A DNA stretch of 64,000 nucleotides from Streptomyces sp. WZ-12. GTDB taxonomy: Bacteria; Actinomycetota; Actinomycetes; Streptomycetales; Streptomycetaceae. The stretch spans positions 7,303,001 to 7,367,000 of the forward strand of contig NZ_CP118574.1 in the NCBI RefSeq assembly GCF_028898845.1, read 5' to 3'. Each line of letters opens with the position of its first letter. The first letter of the stretch is position 1. Of the stretch, positions 23,807 through 34,635 are shown in pieces. A program made the translations under genes and the position numbers. The notes beneath the pieces are model-generated. The model was not told the DNA's origin. It saw only the letters and a program-made list of their open reading frames with translations, and did no database searches.

Positions 23807-24934
23807 GTGGCCACCGAAGCCCCCGTGGAGATCGCGGCGATGCGCCGGGCCATCGAGCTCGCCGCCCACGGCCTCGGTCACACCAGCCCGAACCCGGTCG
23901 TCGGTTGCGTCGTCCTGGACGCCGCGGGCGACATCGTGGGCGAGGGCTGGCACCAGCGGGCTGGCGGGCCGCATGCCGAGGTCCACGCGCTGCGCGCCGC
24001 GGGCGAGCGGGCCCGGGGCGGGACCGCGCTGGTCACCCTGGAGCCCTGCAACCACACCGGGCGGACGGGGCCGTGCGCCCGGGCGCTGATCGACGCCGGC
24101 ATCGCCCGGGTCGTCTACGCCGTCGCCGACCCCAACCCCACCGCCACCGGCGGCGCGCTGACGCTGGCCGAGGCCGGCGTCGACGTCGAGGGCGGGCTGC
24201 TCGCCGACGAGGCGGCGGCCGGCAACGAGGCGTGGTTGACGTCGGTGCTGCGCGGCCGCCCGTTCGTGCTGTGGAAGTACGCGGCCACCCTGGACGGCCG
24301 GATCGCCGCCGCCGACGGCACCAGCCGTTGGATCTCCTCGCCCGAGTCGCGGGCCGATGTGCACCGGCTGCGGGCCGCGGCGGACGCGGTCGTGGTCGGC
24401 TCCGGCACCGCCCGCGCGGACGATCCGCACCTCGGCGCGCGGCTCGCCGATCTCGCGGACGGCGAGGTCAGCCAGCCGCTGCGGGTGGTCCTCGACTCCG
24501 ACGCCGGCGTGGTCAAGGCCGGCGCCCGGGTGTTGGACGGGACCGCACCGACCCTGATCGCGGTCGCCGAGGACGCGGACGCCACCCACCTCGAAGGGCT
24601 CGCGCCGATCGTCCGGTTGCCGCGCGCGCCCGAGGGCCGCGGCCTGTCCATCCCCGCCCTGCTCCGGGCCCTGACGGCCCGCGACGTGCGGTCGGTGCTG
24701 CTCGAAGGCGGGCCCACGCTCGCCGGGGCCTTCCTCGCCGCCGGGGCCGTCGACAAGGTCGTCGGCTATCTCGCGCCGGTGCTGCTCGGCGCCGGCCCGG
24801 CCGCCGCCGGCGACGCCGGAATCACCACCCTCACCGAGGCGTTGCGGCTCGATGTGACCGACACCGCCCGCCTCGGCCCCGATCTACGCATCACCGCCAC
24901 CCTCAACCGCCACGCCCGCACCGAGGAGAACTGA
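23807..24934 (+). CDS. ribD: Bifunctional riboflavin-specific deaminase/reductase
   Basis: 375 residues. GTG 23807 is chosen since AGGAGG stands just before it and homology begins at once. The N-terminal deaminase has the zinc site PHAEVHAL and TLEPCNHTGRTGPC. The C-terminal reductase domain begins near FVLWKYAATLDGRIAAADGT and includes LLEGGPTLAGAFLAAG. It deaminates then reduces the pyrimidine intermediate after GTP cyclohydrolase II. It is the first gene of the operon under the FMN riboswitch; ribE follows 2 bp after the stop. Confidence 0.95.
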   Translation: MATEAPVEIAAMRRAIELAAHGLGHTSPNPVVGCVVLDAAGDIVGEGWHQRAGGPHAEVHALRAAGERARGGTALVTLEPCNHTGRTGPCARALIDAGIARVVYAVADPNPTATGGALTLAEAGVDVEGGLLADEAAAGNEAWLTSVLRGRPFVLWKYAATLDGRIAAADGTSRWISSPESRADVHRLRAAADAVVVGSGTARADDPHLGARLADLADGEVSQPLRVVLDSDAGVVKAGARVLDGTAPTLIAVAEDADATHLEGLAPIVRLPRAPEGRGLSIPALLRALTARDVRSVLLEGGPTLAGAFLAAGAVDKVVGYLAPVLLGAGPAAAGDAGITTLTEALRLDVTDTARLGPDLRITATLNRHARTEEN

Positions 24935-24936
24935 CC

Positions 24937-25572
24937 GTGTTCACCGGAATCGTCGAAGAACTGGGTGAGATCGTCGCCGTCGAGAACCTCGGTGACTCCT
25001 CCCGCTTCCGCCTGCGCGGCCCCGTCGTCACCGAGGACGCCAAGCACGGCGACTCGATCGCCGTCAACGGCGTCTGTCTGACGGTGGTGGACACCGGCGG
25101 CGGCGAGTTCACCGCCGATGTGATGGCCGAGACCCTCAACCGCTCCAGCCTCGGCGCGCTGGCCCCCGGCTCGCGGGTCAACCTGGAGCGCCCGATGGCG
25201 CTGGGTGGCCGGCTCGGTGGGCACCTCGTCCAGGGCCATGTCGACGGCACGGGCACGATTCTTGAGCGCACGCCCGGCGAGCACTGGGAGTTGGTGAAGG
25301 TCGGACTGCCCGCCCAACTCGCCCGTTACGTCGTCGAGAAGGGGTCCATCACCGTCGACGGCGTCAGCCTCACCGTCGTCGATGCCGCCGACGACCACTT
25401 CACCATCAGCCTCATCCCCACCACGCTCGCCCTGACCACCCTCGGCATCAAGCAGCCCGGCGACCCCGTCAACCTCGAAGTGGACGTGCTCGCCAAGTAC
25501 GTCGAGCGGCTGCTCGGCCGGGGCGGCAAGGGCGCGGACGACCTCGCGGAGCTGAAGGAGACGGACCGGTGA
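24937..25572 (+). CDS. ribE: Riboflavin synthase alpha chain
   Basis: 211 residues from GTG 24937: [20 protein letters not shown] is the canonical opening. Two tandem lumazine-binding barrels are visible, each with the repeat signature ([13 protein letters not shown] and [13 protein letters not shown]) and [11 protein letters not shown]. It dismutates two lumazine molecules to riboflavin. The stop overlaps the ribM start as GTGA, so translation is coupled. Confidence 0.96.
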   Translation: MFTGIVEELGEIVAVENLGDSSRFRLRGPVVTEDAKHGDSIAVNGVCLTVVDTGGGEFTADVMAETLNRSSLGALAPGSRVNLERPMALGGRLGGHLVQGHVDGTGTILERTPGEHWELVKVGLPAQLARYVVEKGSITVDGVSLTVVDAADDHFTISLIPTTLALTTLGIKQPGDPVNLEVDVLAKYVERLLGRGGKGADDLAELKETDR

Positions 25573-26231
25573 GCGTCCTGGACTGGCTCAACGGCCCGGC
25601 GTTCACGGCCTTCGGGCAGCGCGTCATCTGGTCCGACATGATCGGCAACACCGTCGGCCTGGCCGCCCTGGCGCTCGGCTGGCGGCGCTCGATCTGGACC
25701 TGGCCCGCCCAGTTCCTCTCCGGCGTCATCCTCGTCGCCGCCTACGCCTCCGCCCACCTCAGCGGCGGCGTCGGCAAGCAACTGCTCGTCATCGGGGTGG
25801 CGTTGTGGGGCTGGCGGCAGTGGCAGCGCGGCCGCCGGCAGGCCCAGGACGGCTCGATCGCCGTCCGGTTCGCCACCTGGCGCGAGCGCGGGCTGCTGAT
25901 CGGCGGCACCGCCGTCGGCACGCTCGCCGTCGGCGGGCTGTTCACCCTGGTCCCGCAGTTGTCCTGGAACCCCTGGCCGGACGCCTACATCTTCGTCGGC
26001 ACGCTCGCCGCGATGGTCGCCCAGGCCCGCGGGCTGGTCGAGTTCTGGTTCGCCTGGCTGCTGGTCGACGTGGTCGGCGTCCCGCTCGCCTTCAGCAGCG
26101 GCCTGGCCTTCTCCGGCCTCGTCTACGTCGTCTACCTCGCCCTCGTCGCATGGGGCATGCGCGACTGGTGGCTCCGCTCGCGGGCCGCCACCGTCGCGGA
26201 GAGCTCCGCTTTGGAAGGAGTCGCGGCATGA
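25569..26231 (+). CDS. ribM: Riboflavin transporter of the PnuC family
   Basis: 220 residues with about 7 hydrophobic segments. [40 protein letters not shown], the repeated W-rich stretch [15 protein letters not shown] and [20 protein letters not shown] are typical of PnuC-like vitamin transporters. Actinobacterial members inside rib operons import riboflavin (RibM), and position between ribE and ribBA under the FMN riboswitch supports this over nicotinamide riboside transport. Both ends overlap neighbours by four bases. Confidence 0.9.
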   Translation: MSVLDWLNGPAFTAFGQRVIWSDMIGNTVGLAALALGWRRSIWTWPAQFLSGVILVAAYASAHLSGGVGKQLLVIGVALWGWRQWQRGRRQAQDGSIAVRFATWRERGLLIGGTAVGTLAVGGLFTLVPQLSWNPWPDAYIFVGTLAAMVAQARGLVEFWFAWLLVDVVGVPLAFSSGLAFSGLVYVVYLALVAWGMRDWWLRSRAATVAESSALEGVAA

Positions 26232-27541
26232 CCGCACTGCAGAGCTGGTACGCCGAGGTCGAGTCCGACGACCTCACCCTGGACCCGGTCGAGCGGGCCA
26301 TCGCCGACATCGCCGCCGGCCGGCCGGTCGTCGTGGTGGACGACGAGAACCGCGAGAACGAGGGCGACCTGATCGTCGCGGCCGAGAAGGCCACCCCCGA
26401 GATCATCGCGTTCATGATGAGCGAGTGCCGCGGCCTGATCTGCGCCCCCATGGAGGGCCCCGAGCTGGACCGGCTCGGCCTGCCGCAGATGGTCGAGCAC
26501 AACACCGAGTCGATGCGGACCGCCTTCACCGTCTCCGTCGACGCCACCGCCGCGCACGGCGTCTCCACCGGCATCTCCGCCGCCGACCGCGCCACCACCC
26601 TGCGCCTGCTGGCCGCCGGCGACAGCGTTCCCGGCGACTTCGTCCGGCCCGGCCACATCTTCCCGCTGCGCGCCAAGCCCGGCGGCGTCCTGGTCCGCAA
26701 CGGCCACACCGAGGCCGGCGTGGACCTCGCCCGGCTGGCCGGACTGCGCCCCGCCGCCGCCATCGTCGAGATCGCCGGCGAGGACGGCACCATGCTGCGG
26801 CTGCCCGAGCTCGTCCCGTTCGCCCGCAAGCACGGCCTGTCGATCATCTCCATCGAGGACCTGATTGCCTACCGGCGTTCCGCGGAGCCCACCGTCCGCC
26901 GCGAGGCCACCACCCGACTTCCCACCGCCTTCGGCGAGTTCACCGCCCACGGCTACCGCTCCACGGTCGACGGCGTCGAGCACATCGCCCTGGTCGCCGG
27001 CGACCTCGGCGACGGCGAGGACGTCCTGGTCCGGGTCCACTCCGAGTGCCTGACCGGGGACGTCTTCCACTCGCTGCGCTGCGACTGCGGCCCCCAACTG
27101 GAGGCGTCGCTGCGCCGGATCAGCCAGGCCGGCCGCGGCGTGGTGGTCTACCTCCGCGGCCACGAGGGACGCGGCATCGGCCTGCTGTCCAAGCTGCGCG
27201 CCTACGAACTCCAGGAGAACGGCCGGGACACCCTCGACGCCAACCTCGAACTGGGGCTGCCCGCCGACTCCCGCGACTACGGCGCCGGCGCCCAGATGCT
27301 CACCGACCTCGGCGTCCGCTCGCTGCGGCTGCTGACCAACAACCCCGACAAGACCGACGCCCTGGTGCGGCACGGCCTCACCGTCACCGGCCGCGAGCCG
27401 ATGCCCGTCCAGGCCGGCGAACACAACCTGCGGTACCTGCGCACCAAGCGCGACCGGATGGGGCACGACCTGCCCTGGCTGGACGGCGCCGCCGGCCCGG
27501 CCGCCGACCCCGCCGCGGCCGGCCCCTGCGGCAACCAGTGA
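26228..27541 (+). CDS. ribBA: Bifunctional 3,4-dihydroxy-2-butanone-4-phosphate synthase / GTP cyclohydrolase II
   Basis: 437 residues, ATG 26228 overlapping the ribM stop. The N-terminal RibB half has [20 protein letters not shown] and [15 protein letters not shown], and [10 protein letters not shown]. The RibA half from about residue 220 has the zinc site [19 protein letters not shown] and the motif [20 protein letters not shown]. It makes both precursors of riboflavin from ribulose-5-phosphate and GTP. The Ala/Pro-rich C-terminal tail is not conserved. Confidence 0.96.
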   Translation: MTALQSWYAEVESDDLTLDPVERAIADIAAGRPVVVVDDENRENEGDLIVAAEKATPEIIAFMMSECRGLICAPMEGPELDRLGLPQMVEHNTESMRTAFTVSVDATAAHGVSTGISAADRATTLRLLAAGDSVPGDFVRPGHIFPLRAKPGGVLVRNGHTEAGVDLARLAGLRPAAAIVEIAGEDGTMLRLPELVPFARKHGLSIISIEDLIAYRRSAEPTVRREATTRLPTAFGEFTAHGYRSTVDGVEHIALVAGDLGDGEDVLVRVHSECLTGDVFHSLRCDCGPQLEASLRRISQAGRGVVVYLRGHEGRGIGLLSKLRAYELQENGRDTLDANLELGLPADSRDYGAGAQMLTDLGVRSLRLLTNNPDKTDALVRHGLTVTGREPMPVQAGEHNLRYLRTKRDRMGHDLPWLDGAAGPAADPAAAGPCGNQ

Positions 27542-28072
<531 letters not shown>

Positions 28073-28155
28073 CCGGCCCGCCCGTCACCCGCCACCGCCC
28101 TTGGGTCGAGGCGCTGCGCGCCACTGTGACATCACCGCGTAGGCTAGGCGGCATC

Positions 28156-28428
28156 ATGTCCAAGAAGACGTTCGAGGAGCTCTTCGCCGAGCTCCAGCAG
28201 AAGGCCGCCACCGGCGACCCGGCCACCTCCCGCACCGCCGAGCTGGTGCAGTCCGGCGTCCATTCCATCGGCAAGAAGATCGTCGAGGAAGCCGCCGAGG
28301 TCTGGATGGCCGCGGAGCACGAGTCGCACGACGCCGCCGCCGAGGAGATCTCCCAGCTCCTCTACCACCTTCAGGTGATGATGGTCGCCAAGGGCATCTC
28401 CCTCGACGACGTCTACGCCCACCTCTGA
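28156..28428 (+). CDS. hisE: Phosphoribosyl-ATP pyrophosphatase
   Basis: 90 residues from ATG 28156. [20 protein letters not shown] and [20 protein letters not shown] carry the E-x-x-E metal site of the all-alpha NTP pyrophosphatase fold. It does the second step of histidine synthesis. hisG follows 50 bp downstream in the same direction. A TAGGCT -10-like box sits only 10 bp before the ATG, so the mRNA leader is probably very short. Confidence 0.95.
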   Translation: MSKKTFEELFAELQQKAATGDPATSRTAELVQSGVHSIGKKIVEEAAEVWMAAEHESHDAAAEEISQLLYHLQVMMVAKGISLDDVYAHL

Positions 28429-28480
28429 ACCACCCTCCCCGCACTCCCCAACTCTCCCAGCCGTAAAGGAAATCGCCGTC

Positions 28481-29329
28481 ATGCTGCGCATCGCTGTCCC
28501 CAACAAGGGTTCACTGTCCGAGCCTGCGTCGGCGATGCTCCATGAGGCCGGCTACCGCCAGCGCAAGGACCGTCGGGAGCTGGTCCTGGTCGACGCCGAG
28601 AACGAGGTCGAGTTCTTCTTCCTGCGCCCCCGCGACATCGCGGTCTACGTCGGCTCGGGCAAGCTGGACATCGGCATCACCGGCCGGGACCTGCTGCTCG
28701 ACTCCGGCTCGCCGGCCGAGGAGATCCTCCAGCTCGGCTTCGCCGGCTCCACGTTCCGCTACGCCACCCGCCCGGGCACGGCCAAGGACGTGGCCGACTT
28801 CGGCGGCATGACCATCGCCACCTCCTTCTCCGGCCTGGTCACCAAGCACCTGGCCGACAACGGCGTGGACGCCTCCGTCGTCCACCTCGACGGCGCGGTG
28901 GAGACCGCGATCCAGCTCGGCGTCGCCGAGATCATCGCCGACGTGGTGGAGACCGGCACCACCCTGCGCAACGCCGGACTGGAGGTCATCGGCGAGCCGA
29001 TCCTCACGTCCGAGGCCGTGGTCATCCGCGGCACCGGCGCTCCGGACGACGACCCCAAGGTCCGCCAGTTCCTCCGCCGGATGCAGGGCGTCCTGGTGGC
29101 CCGCCGGTACGTGATGATGGACTACGACATCCGCGTCGACCAGGTCGAGAAGGCCGTGGCGCTCACGCCGGGCCTGGAGTCGCCGACCGTCTCCCCGCTG
29201 CACCACGAGGGCTGGGTCGCGGTCCGCTCGATGGTCCCGTCCAAGGACGCCCAGCGGATCATGGACGAGCTCTACGACCTCGGCGCCCGCGCGATCCTGA
29301 CCACCGGCATCCACGCCTGCCGGCTCTGA
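28481..29329 (+). CDS. hisG: ATP phosphoribosyltransferase
   Basis: 282 residues, the long form. It opens LRIAVPNKGSLSEPASAMLH and has DIGITGRDLLLDSG and IADVVETGTTLRNAGLEVI (the phosphate-binding motif). The C-terminal regulatory ACT-like domain includes VSPLHHEGWVAVRSMVPSKD, ending in the family tail GARAILTTGIHACRL. It catalyses the first, feedback-inhibited step of histidine synthesis. It forms a unit with hisE. Confidence 0.96.
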   Translation: MLRIAVPNKGSLSEPASAMLHEAGYRQRKDRRELVLVDAENEVEFFFLRPRDIAVYVGSGKLDIGITGRDLLLDSGSPAEEILQLGFAGSTFRYATRPGTAKDVADFGGMTIATSFSGLVTKHLADNGVDASVVHLDGAVETAIQLGVAEIIADVVETGTTLRNAGLEVIGEPILTSEAVVIRGTGAPDDDPKVRQFLRRMQGVLVARRYVMMDYDIRVDQVEKAVALTPGLESPTVSPLHHEGWVAVRSMVPSKDAQRIMDELYDLGARAILTTGIHACRL

Positions 29330-29371
29330 ACATCCCCCGCCCCGCCCACACCCCCTGACGGAAGACGACCC

Positions 29372-29839
29372 GTGTCCGCGCCCGCGTCCCCCGCCGCCCT
29401 GCCCGACCTCCCGGTGACCTTCCGGCCGACCCGCACCCGGGCCGTCCTGTACACCGTCGGCATCGCCCAGCTCGCCGCCCTCGTCGCGATCGCGCTGCTG
29501 CTGCCGGAGTTGAGCGGCGGCGAGCGGATCAGCTTCGTGGCCACCGGCGTCCTGGTGGCCGCCGTCCTGATGCTGCTCAGCCGCCCCAAGGTGGTCGCCC
29601 ACCCGGAGGGCGTGCGGATCGTCAACCTCACCACCCGGCGCGACCTGGCCTGGGCCCAGGTGCTGCGCGTCAACCTCCGTGCGGGCGACCCCTGGGTCCA
29701 TCTGGACCTCGCCGACGGCACCAGCCTGCCCGCGATGGGCATCCAGCCCGGCATCGCCCGGGAGCAGGCCATCCGCGACGCCCGGGCGCTGCGCGACCTC
29801 GTCGAGCGGCACGGTGCCGTCGACCACACGGGCCGATGA
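29372..29839 (+). CDS. PH-domain membrane protein
   Basis: 155 residues with a GTG start. Two hydrophobic segments (about residues 28-46 and 52-70) are followed by a small PH-like domain: VVAHPEGVRIVNLTTRRDLA, WAQVLRVNLRAG and GTSLPAMGIQPGIAREQAIR. It is the common actinobacterial bacterial-PH2 type next to hisG. It is presumably membrane-bound with the PH domain in the cytoplasm; no specific role is known. Confidence 0.82.
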   Translation: MSAPASPAALPDLPVTFRPTRTRAVLYTVGIAQLAALVAIALLLPELSGGERISFVATGVLVAAVLMLLSRPKVVAHPEGVRIVNLTTRRDLAWAQVLRVNLRAGDPWVHLDLADGTSLPAMGIQPGIAREQAIRDARALRDLVERHGAVDHTGR

Positions 29840-30015
29840 CCCTGGCCCTGACGCCGGCCCCGCTGTTTACTCTGTTCTCCGGGGCGCGCCCGCGCCCCGT
29901 CCCCGTAGAGGGGAACCCAACGACCCGAGGAGTGACTCCCTCCGGCAATGGACGGATCGTCCTGTAGTACCTGCGCCGCCCCTCCCGAACCCCCGCATAC
30001 GACGGAGGCGGCGGC

Positions 30016-31389
30016 ATGACCGGCCCCCTGCTGCTCCTCCTTGCGGCACTCGCACTCATCCTCGCCAACGGCTTCTTCGTGGCCGCCGAGTTCGGACTCG
30101 TCACCGTCGAGAAGGCGGACGCCGAACGGGCCGCGGCCGACGGCGACCGCCGGGCCGGCACCGTCGTCTCCGCACTGCGGGAACTCTCCTTCCAGCTCTC
30201 CGGCACCCAACTCGGCATCACCATCACCTCCTTGGTGGTCGGGATGCTCGCCGAGCCGGCGCTGGCCGAGCTGCTCTCCGACCCGCTGCGCGCCCTCCAC
30301 CTGCCCGAGGGCGCCATACCGGGCATCGCGGTCGTCATCGGCATGCTGGTGGCCTCCGCCGTCCAGATGGTCGTCGGTGAACTGGTGCCCAAGAACTGGG
30401 CGGTCTCCAAGCCGCTCCAGGTCGCCCGGGTCGTCGCCGGGCCGCAGAACGCCTTCTCCCGCTTCTTCCGACCGGTGATCACCTTGCTGAACACCGTCGC
30501 CAACCGGCTGGTCCGCGCCCTGGGCGTGGAGCCCACCGACGAACTCGCCTCCGCCCGCACCCCCGGCGAACTGGTCTCGCTGGCCCGGCACTCGGCCCGG
30601 GCCGGGGCGATCGAGCAGGACACCGCGGACCTCTTCGTCCGCACCCTCTCGCTGGGCGACCTCACCGCGGAGAACGTGATGACGCCCCGCGTCCGGGTCA
30701 GCGCCCTCCAGGCGAGCGCCACCGCCGAGGACGTCGTCAACCTCACCCGTGCCACCGGGCTCTCCCGCTTCCCCGTCTACCGCACCCGGCTCGACGAGAT
30801 CGTCGGCATGGTGCACCTCAAGGACGCGTTGGCGGTCCCCGCCGAGGACCGGATGCGCGTCCCCGCGGCCCGGATCGCGGTGGCGCCGCTGCTGGTCCCC
30901 GAAACGCTGCCGGTGCAGCCGCTGTTGGAGCGGCTGCGCAGCGAGCAGCCGATCGCCGTGGTCGTCGACGAGTACGGCGGCACCGCCGGCGTGGTGACCC
31001 TGGAGGACATCATCGAGGAGCTCGTCGGCGAGGTCCGCGACGAGCACGACCGGGCGGACCTGCCCGAGCTCGGCCAGGCTCCGCCGGAGGACGGCCGGCC
31101 CGCGTGGGACGCCGACGGCGGCTGCCGGGTCGACACCCTGCGCCGGATCGGCCTGTCCGCCCCCGAGGGCCCGTACGAGACCGTCGCCGGGCTGGTCGCG
31201 CACATACTCGGCCGGATCCCGGCCCCGGGCGACACCGCGGAACTCGACGGCTGGCGGCTGCGGGTGCGGCTGGTCTCGCACCACCGCGCCGAGCGGATAC
31301 GACTGGTCCGGCTGGCCCCCGCGGCTCCCGCGGTCCCCGAGGCGGCCGCCCGGGAGCGGGTCGCGGCCGGTGCGGAGGTGGCCCGATGA
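30016..31389 (+). CDS. CNNM/CorC-domain hemolysin-family protein 1
   Basis: 457 residues. A CNNM (DUF21) membrane domain (LILANGFFVAAEFGLVTVEK, QLSGTQLGITITSLVVGMLA, VGELVPKNWAVSKP) is followed by a CBS pair (VMTPRVRVSALQ, YGGTAGVVTLEDIIEELVGE) and a C-terminal CorC_HlyC domain to about residue 440. Proteins of this type handle magnesium or other divalent cations at the membrane. The 176-bp leader has a strong GC hairpin near 29880-29900 but no riboswitch I can name. The stop overlaps the second gene as ATGA. Confidence 0.9.
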   Translation: MTGPLLLLLAALALILANGFFVAAEFGLVTVEKADAERAAADGDRRAGTVVSALRELSFQLSGTQLGITITSLVVGMLAEPALAELLSDPLRALHLPEGAIPGIAVVIGMLVASAVQMVVGELVPKNWAVSKPLQVARVVAGPQNAFSRFFRPVITLLNTVANRLVRALGVEPTDELASARTPGELVSLARHSARAGAIEQDTADLFVRTLSLGDLTAENVMTPRVRVSALQASATAEDVVNLTRATGLSRFPVYRTRLDEIVGMVHLKDALAVPAEDRMRVPAARIAVAPLLVPETLPVQPLLERLRSEQPIAVVVDEYGGTAGVVTLEDIIEELVGEVRDEHDRADLPELGQAPPEDGRPAWDADGGCRVDTLRRIGLSAPEGPYETVAGLVAHILGRIPAPGDTAELDGWRLRVRLVSHHRAERIRLVRLAPAAPAVPEAAARERVAAGAEVAR

Positions 31390-32609
31390 CCATGGCCCAA
31401 CTCCTCTTCGCCGTCCTGCTCGTGCTCGCCAACGGCTTCTTCGTCGGCGCCGAGTTCGCCCTGGTCTCGGTCCGCCGCAGCCAGATCGAACCGCTCGCCG
31501 TCATGGGCTCCAAGCGGGCCCGCCGGGTCCTGCACGGCCTGGAGAACCTGCCGCAGATGATGGCCGCCGCCCAGTTCGGCATCACCATCTGCTCCCTGAC
31601 CCTCGGCGCGGTCGCCGAACCGACCGTCGCCCGCCTGCTGGAGCCGGCCTTCGCGGCTGCCCGGCTGCCGACCGCCCTGGTCCACCCGCTCGGCTACGCC
31701 ATCGCCCTGGCCCTGGTGGTCTTCCTCCACCTCGTCATCGGCGAGATGGTCCCGAAGAACCTCGCGATGGCCGCGCCGGAGAAGACCGCCCTGTGGTTCA
31801 GCCCCGGGCTGGTCGCCTTCGCCCGGCTGTGCCGCCCGGTCACCGCGCTGCTCGGCGCGCTGGCCCGCGGGGTGTTGCGGCTCTTCCGCGTCGAGCCCAA
31901 GGACGAGGTCGAGGCGGTCTTCACCAGCGAGCAACTCACCCATCTCGTCGAGGACTCCGGCCAGGCGGGACTGCTCGACCCCGTCGAGCAGGAGCGGCTC
32001 TCCGACGCCCTGGAGCTCGGCAGCCGCCCGGTCACCGACGTGCTGCTGGACCCCGCCGGACTGATCACCGTCGAACCGACGGTGACGCCCCGACAGGTGG
32101 AGGAGCTGACCGTGCGGACCGGCTACTCCCGCTTCCCGGTGTGCGCGCCGGGCGGCGCCTACATGGGCTATCTGCACGTCAAGGACGTCCTGGACCTGGA
32201 GGAACGGGATCGGGCGGTGCCGCAGCGGTTCTGGCACCCGATGGCCACGCTCCGGGCCGAACTGCCCCTGGACGACGCCCTGACGGCGATGCGCCGGGCC
32301 GCCTCGCACCTCGCATCGGTCGCCGACGCCACCGGTCGGGTGCTCGGCCTGGTCACGCTGGAGGACGTCCTGGAGATGCTGGTCGGCGAGGTCCGCGACC
32401 CGGCGCACCGGACGGAGGCGGCGGCGACCGCTTCGGCGGCGGCGGTGCCTTCGGGGGCCGCGGCCGGTACGGAGGCCGACGACGCCGACGAGACGGGCGA
32501 GCGGCGCGGCGAGGTGCACGAGTTGGCCGAGCCGCGTGCGTCGGACGAGCCGGACGCGTCGCGCGAGGGGGTGCCGTCGGCGGCCGAGAACCCCGCGCTG
32601 GCGAGCTGA
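31386..32609 (+). CDS. CNNM/CorC-domain hemolysin-family protein 2
   Basis: 407 residues, same membrane and CBS architecture (LVLANGFFVGAEFALVSVRR, GEMVPKNLAMAAPEK, VLGLVTLEDVLEMLVGEVRD). It lacks the CorC_HlyC domain and ends in a disordered acidic Ala/Glu/Asp-rich tail of about 65 residues. Coupled translation with its paralogue suggests a heteromeric complex in which only the first subunit carries the C-terminal domain. Such tandem pairs are common in actinobacteria. Confidence 0.9.
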   Translation: MTMAQLLFAVLLVLANGFFVGAEFALVSVRRSQIEPLAVMGSKRARRVLHGLENLPQMMAAAQFGITICSLTLGAVAEPTVARLLEPAFAAARLPTALVHPLGYAIALALVVFLHLVIGEMVPKNLAMAAPEKTALWFSPGLVAFARLCRPVTALLGALARGVLRLFRVEPKDEVEAVFTSEQLTHLVEDSGQAGLLDPVEQERLSDALELGSRPVTDVLLDPAGLITVEPTVTPRQVEELTVRTGYSRFPVCAPGGAYMGYLHVKDVLDLEERDRAVPQRFWHPMATLRAELPLDDALTAMRRAASHLASVADATGRVLGLVTLEDVLEMLVGEVRDPAHRTEAAATASAAAVPSGAAAGTEADDADETGERRGEVHELAEPRASDEPDASREGVPSAAENPALAS

Positions 32610-32638
32610 GCGGCGCCGAGCGGCCGCGGGATGGGAAA

Positions 32639-32667
32639 GGGGCGTGCCGGGACCACCGGCGCGCCCC
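32639..32667. terminator. Terminator between the CNNM pair and the AAA gene
   Basis: GGGGCGTGCCGG and CCGGCGCGCCCC form a 12-bp stem (one mismatch) with a 5-nt loop between two convergent genes, so it can act in both directions. Confidence 0.75.
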
Positions 32668-32742
32668 GCGTCCGTTCCTGCGCCCTTACTGGCCGGGTCC
32701 GTTCCGGCGCTCCTACCGGGCCGGTTGCCCACCGGCTCCCTC

Positions 32743-34635
32743 TTACAGGTCGAGCTCCTGCGGCGGCGCCTGCGGGTCCGGGCCGCGGCCGGAGAGCACC
32801 TCGCCGTACGCCTGCATCAGGTCCGGCAGGCGGAGCGTGGCGAGGTCGTCCCGGGACGGGGTGGTCTGCCAGGTGGACAGCCGCAGATCGCGGTAGGCGC
32901 AGCTCTTCTCGTACAGGGTGCGCAGGAAGCGGCCGTTGCCCAGTTCGTCGATCCACCCCTGCTCGACGACGTGGCCGTTGATGCTGCACAGCTCCTCGCG
33001 GGCCTCCTCGTCCCAGCGGTCGCCGTTCTCCGCGGCCAACACCTCGCCGATCTTGGTCAGTTCCAGTGGCCGGTAGCTGGGGAAGTCCACCCGGCTGGTG
33101 AACCGCGACGACAGGCCCGGGTTGGCGGCCAGCAGCCGGTCCATGCCCTCGGGGTAGCCGGCCAGGATGACCACCAGCCGGTCGCGGTTGTCCTCGGCGC
33201 GCTTCAGCAGCACCTGGAGGGCCTCGTCGCCGTACGCGTCGCCCTTGCTGTAGCCGGAGTTGGCGAGGCTGTACGCCTCGTCGACGAAGAGCACGCCGCC
33301 CAGCGCCGAGTCGATCAGTTCGTTCGCCTTGACCGCGGTCTGGCCGAGGAACTCGCCGACCAGATCCGCCCGTTGGGCCTCCACGAGATGGTCGCCGCCG
33401 AGCAGCCCCAGCGCGTAGAAGACCCGGCCGAGTATCCGGGCCACCGTGGTCTTGCCGGTCCCCGAGGGCCCGGAGAAGACGAAGTGCCGCTTCGGGGGCG
33501 CCACCGGCAGGCCCTGGCTCGCGCGCAGCCGGGCCATCCGCAACTGCGCCGAGAGCGCCCGCACATGCCGCTTGACCGGCTCCATGCCGACCATCCGCTC
33601 CAGCTCCGCCAGCGCCTTCTCCAGCAGCACCGGATCGGCCGGCCCGGTGGGCAGCCGGTCGCCGCCGTAGCGGCCCGGCACGGTGACCTTGGCGCGGGCC
33701 GCGCGGCCGTCCCCGGTGGGCGGCACCGCCGGCTCCGCCTCCTGCCCGGCCCCCTCGCCGGTCACCAGCAACTCCCGCCCGTCCACCGGGTCCAGCGGAT
33801 CGAGGTCGCCGCCGGCCTGTTGGGCCGGGCCCTGGGCGGGGACGGTCGCCAGGCCGCCGCCCTCGTCCAGCCCGTCCGCCTCGGCTATGGCGGCCAGCCG
33901 GGCGGCGGTGTCCATGAACGTCGGGTCGACGCGGTGCACCGCGCGGTAGAGGGGGAGGGCGGCGGCGCTGCGGCCGGTGCCCTCGTAGGCGCGGGCGAGC
34001 CAGTAGCGCAGCTCCTTGCGTTGCGGCTGCTCGCTGCGGCACCGCATCAGCGCGGTGGCCAGCAGCGGTTCGGCCTGCCCGTACGTCTCCAGCCGGACCC
34101 GCGCCATGCCGCCGAACAGCCCCGCCTCGATGCCCAGCACCGGGTCGCCGAGCAGCGGTTCGGTGTGCCGGACGAGCTGGTCCCAGTCCTTGACGAGATA
34201 GGCGCGGCAGGCGTGCAGGAACCGCACCTGGGGGTCGGTGTCCACCGGCGGGCAGCCGGCCAGCGCCTGGTCGAGCTCGGCGACGTGCCGGCCGTCGAGC
34301 CAGTGGGAGGCGTGCGCCAGGAGGAGGTCACGGCCGGTCTCCAGTACGGGCTGGACCCACCAGCCCAGCCAGTACCAGGAGTTGAGGGCGCGTCGGTGCC
34401 GGGCGCGCTGTTCGCCGAAGCGGTCGCGGTGCTGGTGCATCCGCAGCAGCGCCATGGTGGTGTCGGCGCGCAGCGCGTGCAGGCCGAGCCAGGCGTCGGC
34501 CATCGACGGGTCGAGCCGCACCGCGGCCCGGAACTCCTCCTCGGCCTGGGGGTAGGCCCCCATGGTGTAGGCGTCCACCGCGCGCAGCCAGGCGAGTTCG
34601 GCCGGGGCGGGCGAACCCTGAGTGCCGACATCCAT
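32743..34635 (-). CDS. EccA-like AAA ATPase (CbxX/CfqX type) with N-terminal TPR domain
   Basis: 630 residues from ATG 34635 (MDVGTQGSPAPAELAWLRAV). The N-terminal 260 residues form a TPR-like helical repeat domain. After a linker of about 80 residues comes one AAA domain with Walker A GPSGTGKTT (about 389-397), Walker B GGVLFVDEAYSL (about 446-456), and sensor/arginine motifs in LAGYPEGMDRLLAANPGLSS and RFTSRVDFPSY. This is the architecture of EccA, the cytosolic ATPase of type VII (ESX) secretion. No other ESX gene is nearby, so a secretion role is inferred only from architecture. Confidence 0.87.
   Translation of the reverse strand: MDVGTQGSPAPAELAWLRAVDAYTMGAYPQAEEEFRAAVRLDPSMADAWLGLHALRADTTMALLRMHQHRDRFGEQRARHRRALNSWYWLGWWVQPVLETGRDLLLAHASHWLDGRHVAELDQALAGCPPVDTDPQVRFLHACRAYLVKDWDQLVRHTEPLLGDPVLGIEAGLFGGMARVRLETYGQAEPLLATALMRCRSEQPQRKELRYWLARAYEGTGRSAAALPLYRAVHRVDPTFMDTAARLAAIAEADGLDEGGGLATVPAQGPAQQAGGDLDPLDPVDGRELLVTGEGAGQEAEPAVPPTGDGRAARAKVTVPGRYGGDRLPTGPADPVLLEKALAELERMVGMEPVKRHVRALSAQLRMARLRASQGLPVAPPKRHFVFSGPSGTGKTTVARILGRVFYALGLLGGDHLVEAQRADLVGEFLGQTAVKANELIDSALGGVLFVDEAYSLANSGYSKGDAYGDEALQVLLKRAEDNRDRLVVILAGYPEGMDRLLAANPGLSSRFTSRVDFPSYRPLELTKIGEVLAAENGDRWDEEAREELCSINGHVVEQGWIDELGNGRFLRTLYEKSCAYRDLRLSTWQTTPSRDDLATLRLPDLMQAYGEVLSGRGPDPQAPPQELDL

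Noticed and set aside
23047-25572. 841-codon frame ending in riboflavin synthase
   Set aside because: Only the last 211 codons have family sequence; the rest is antisense or out of frame to the repeats, riboswitch and ribD.
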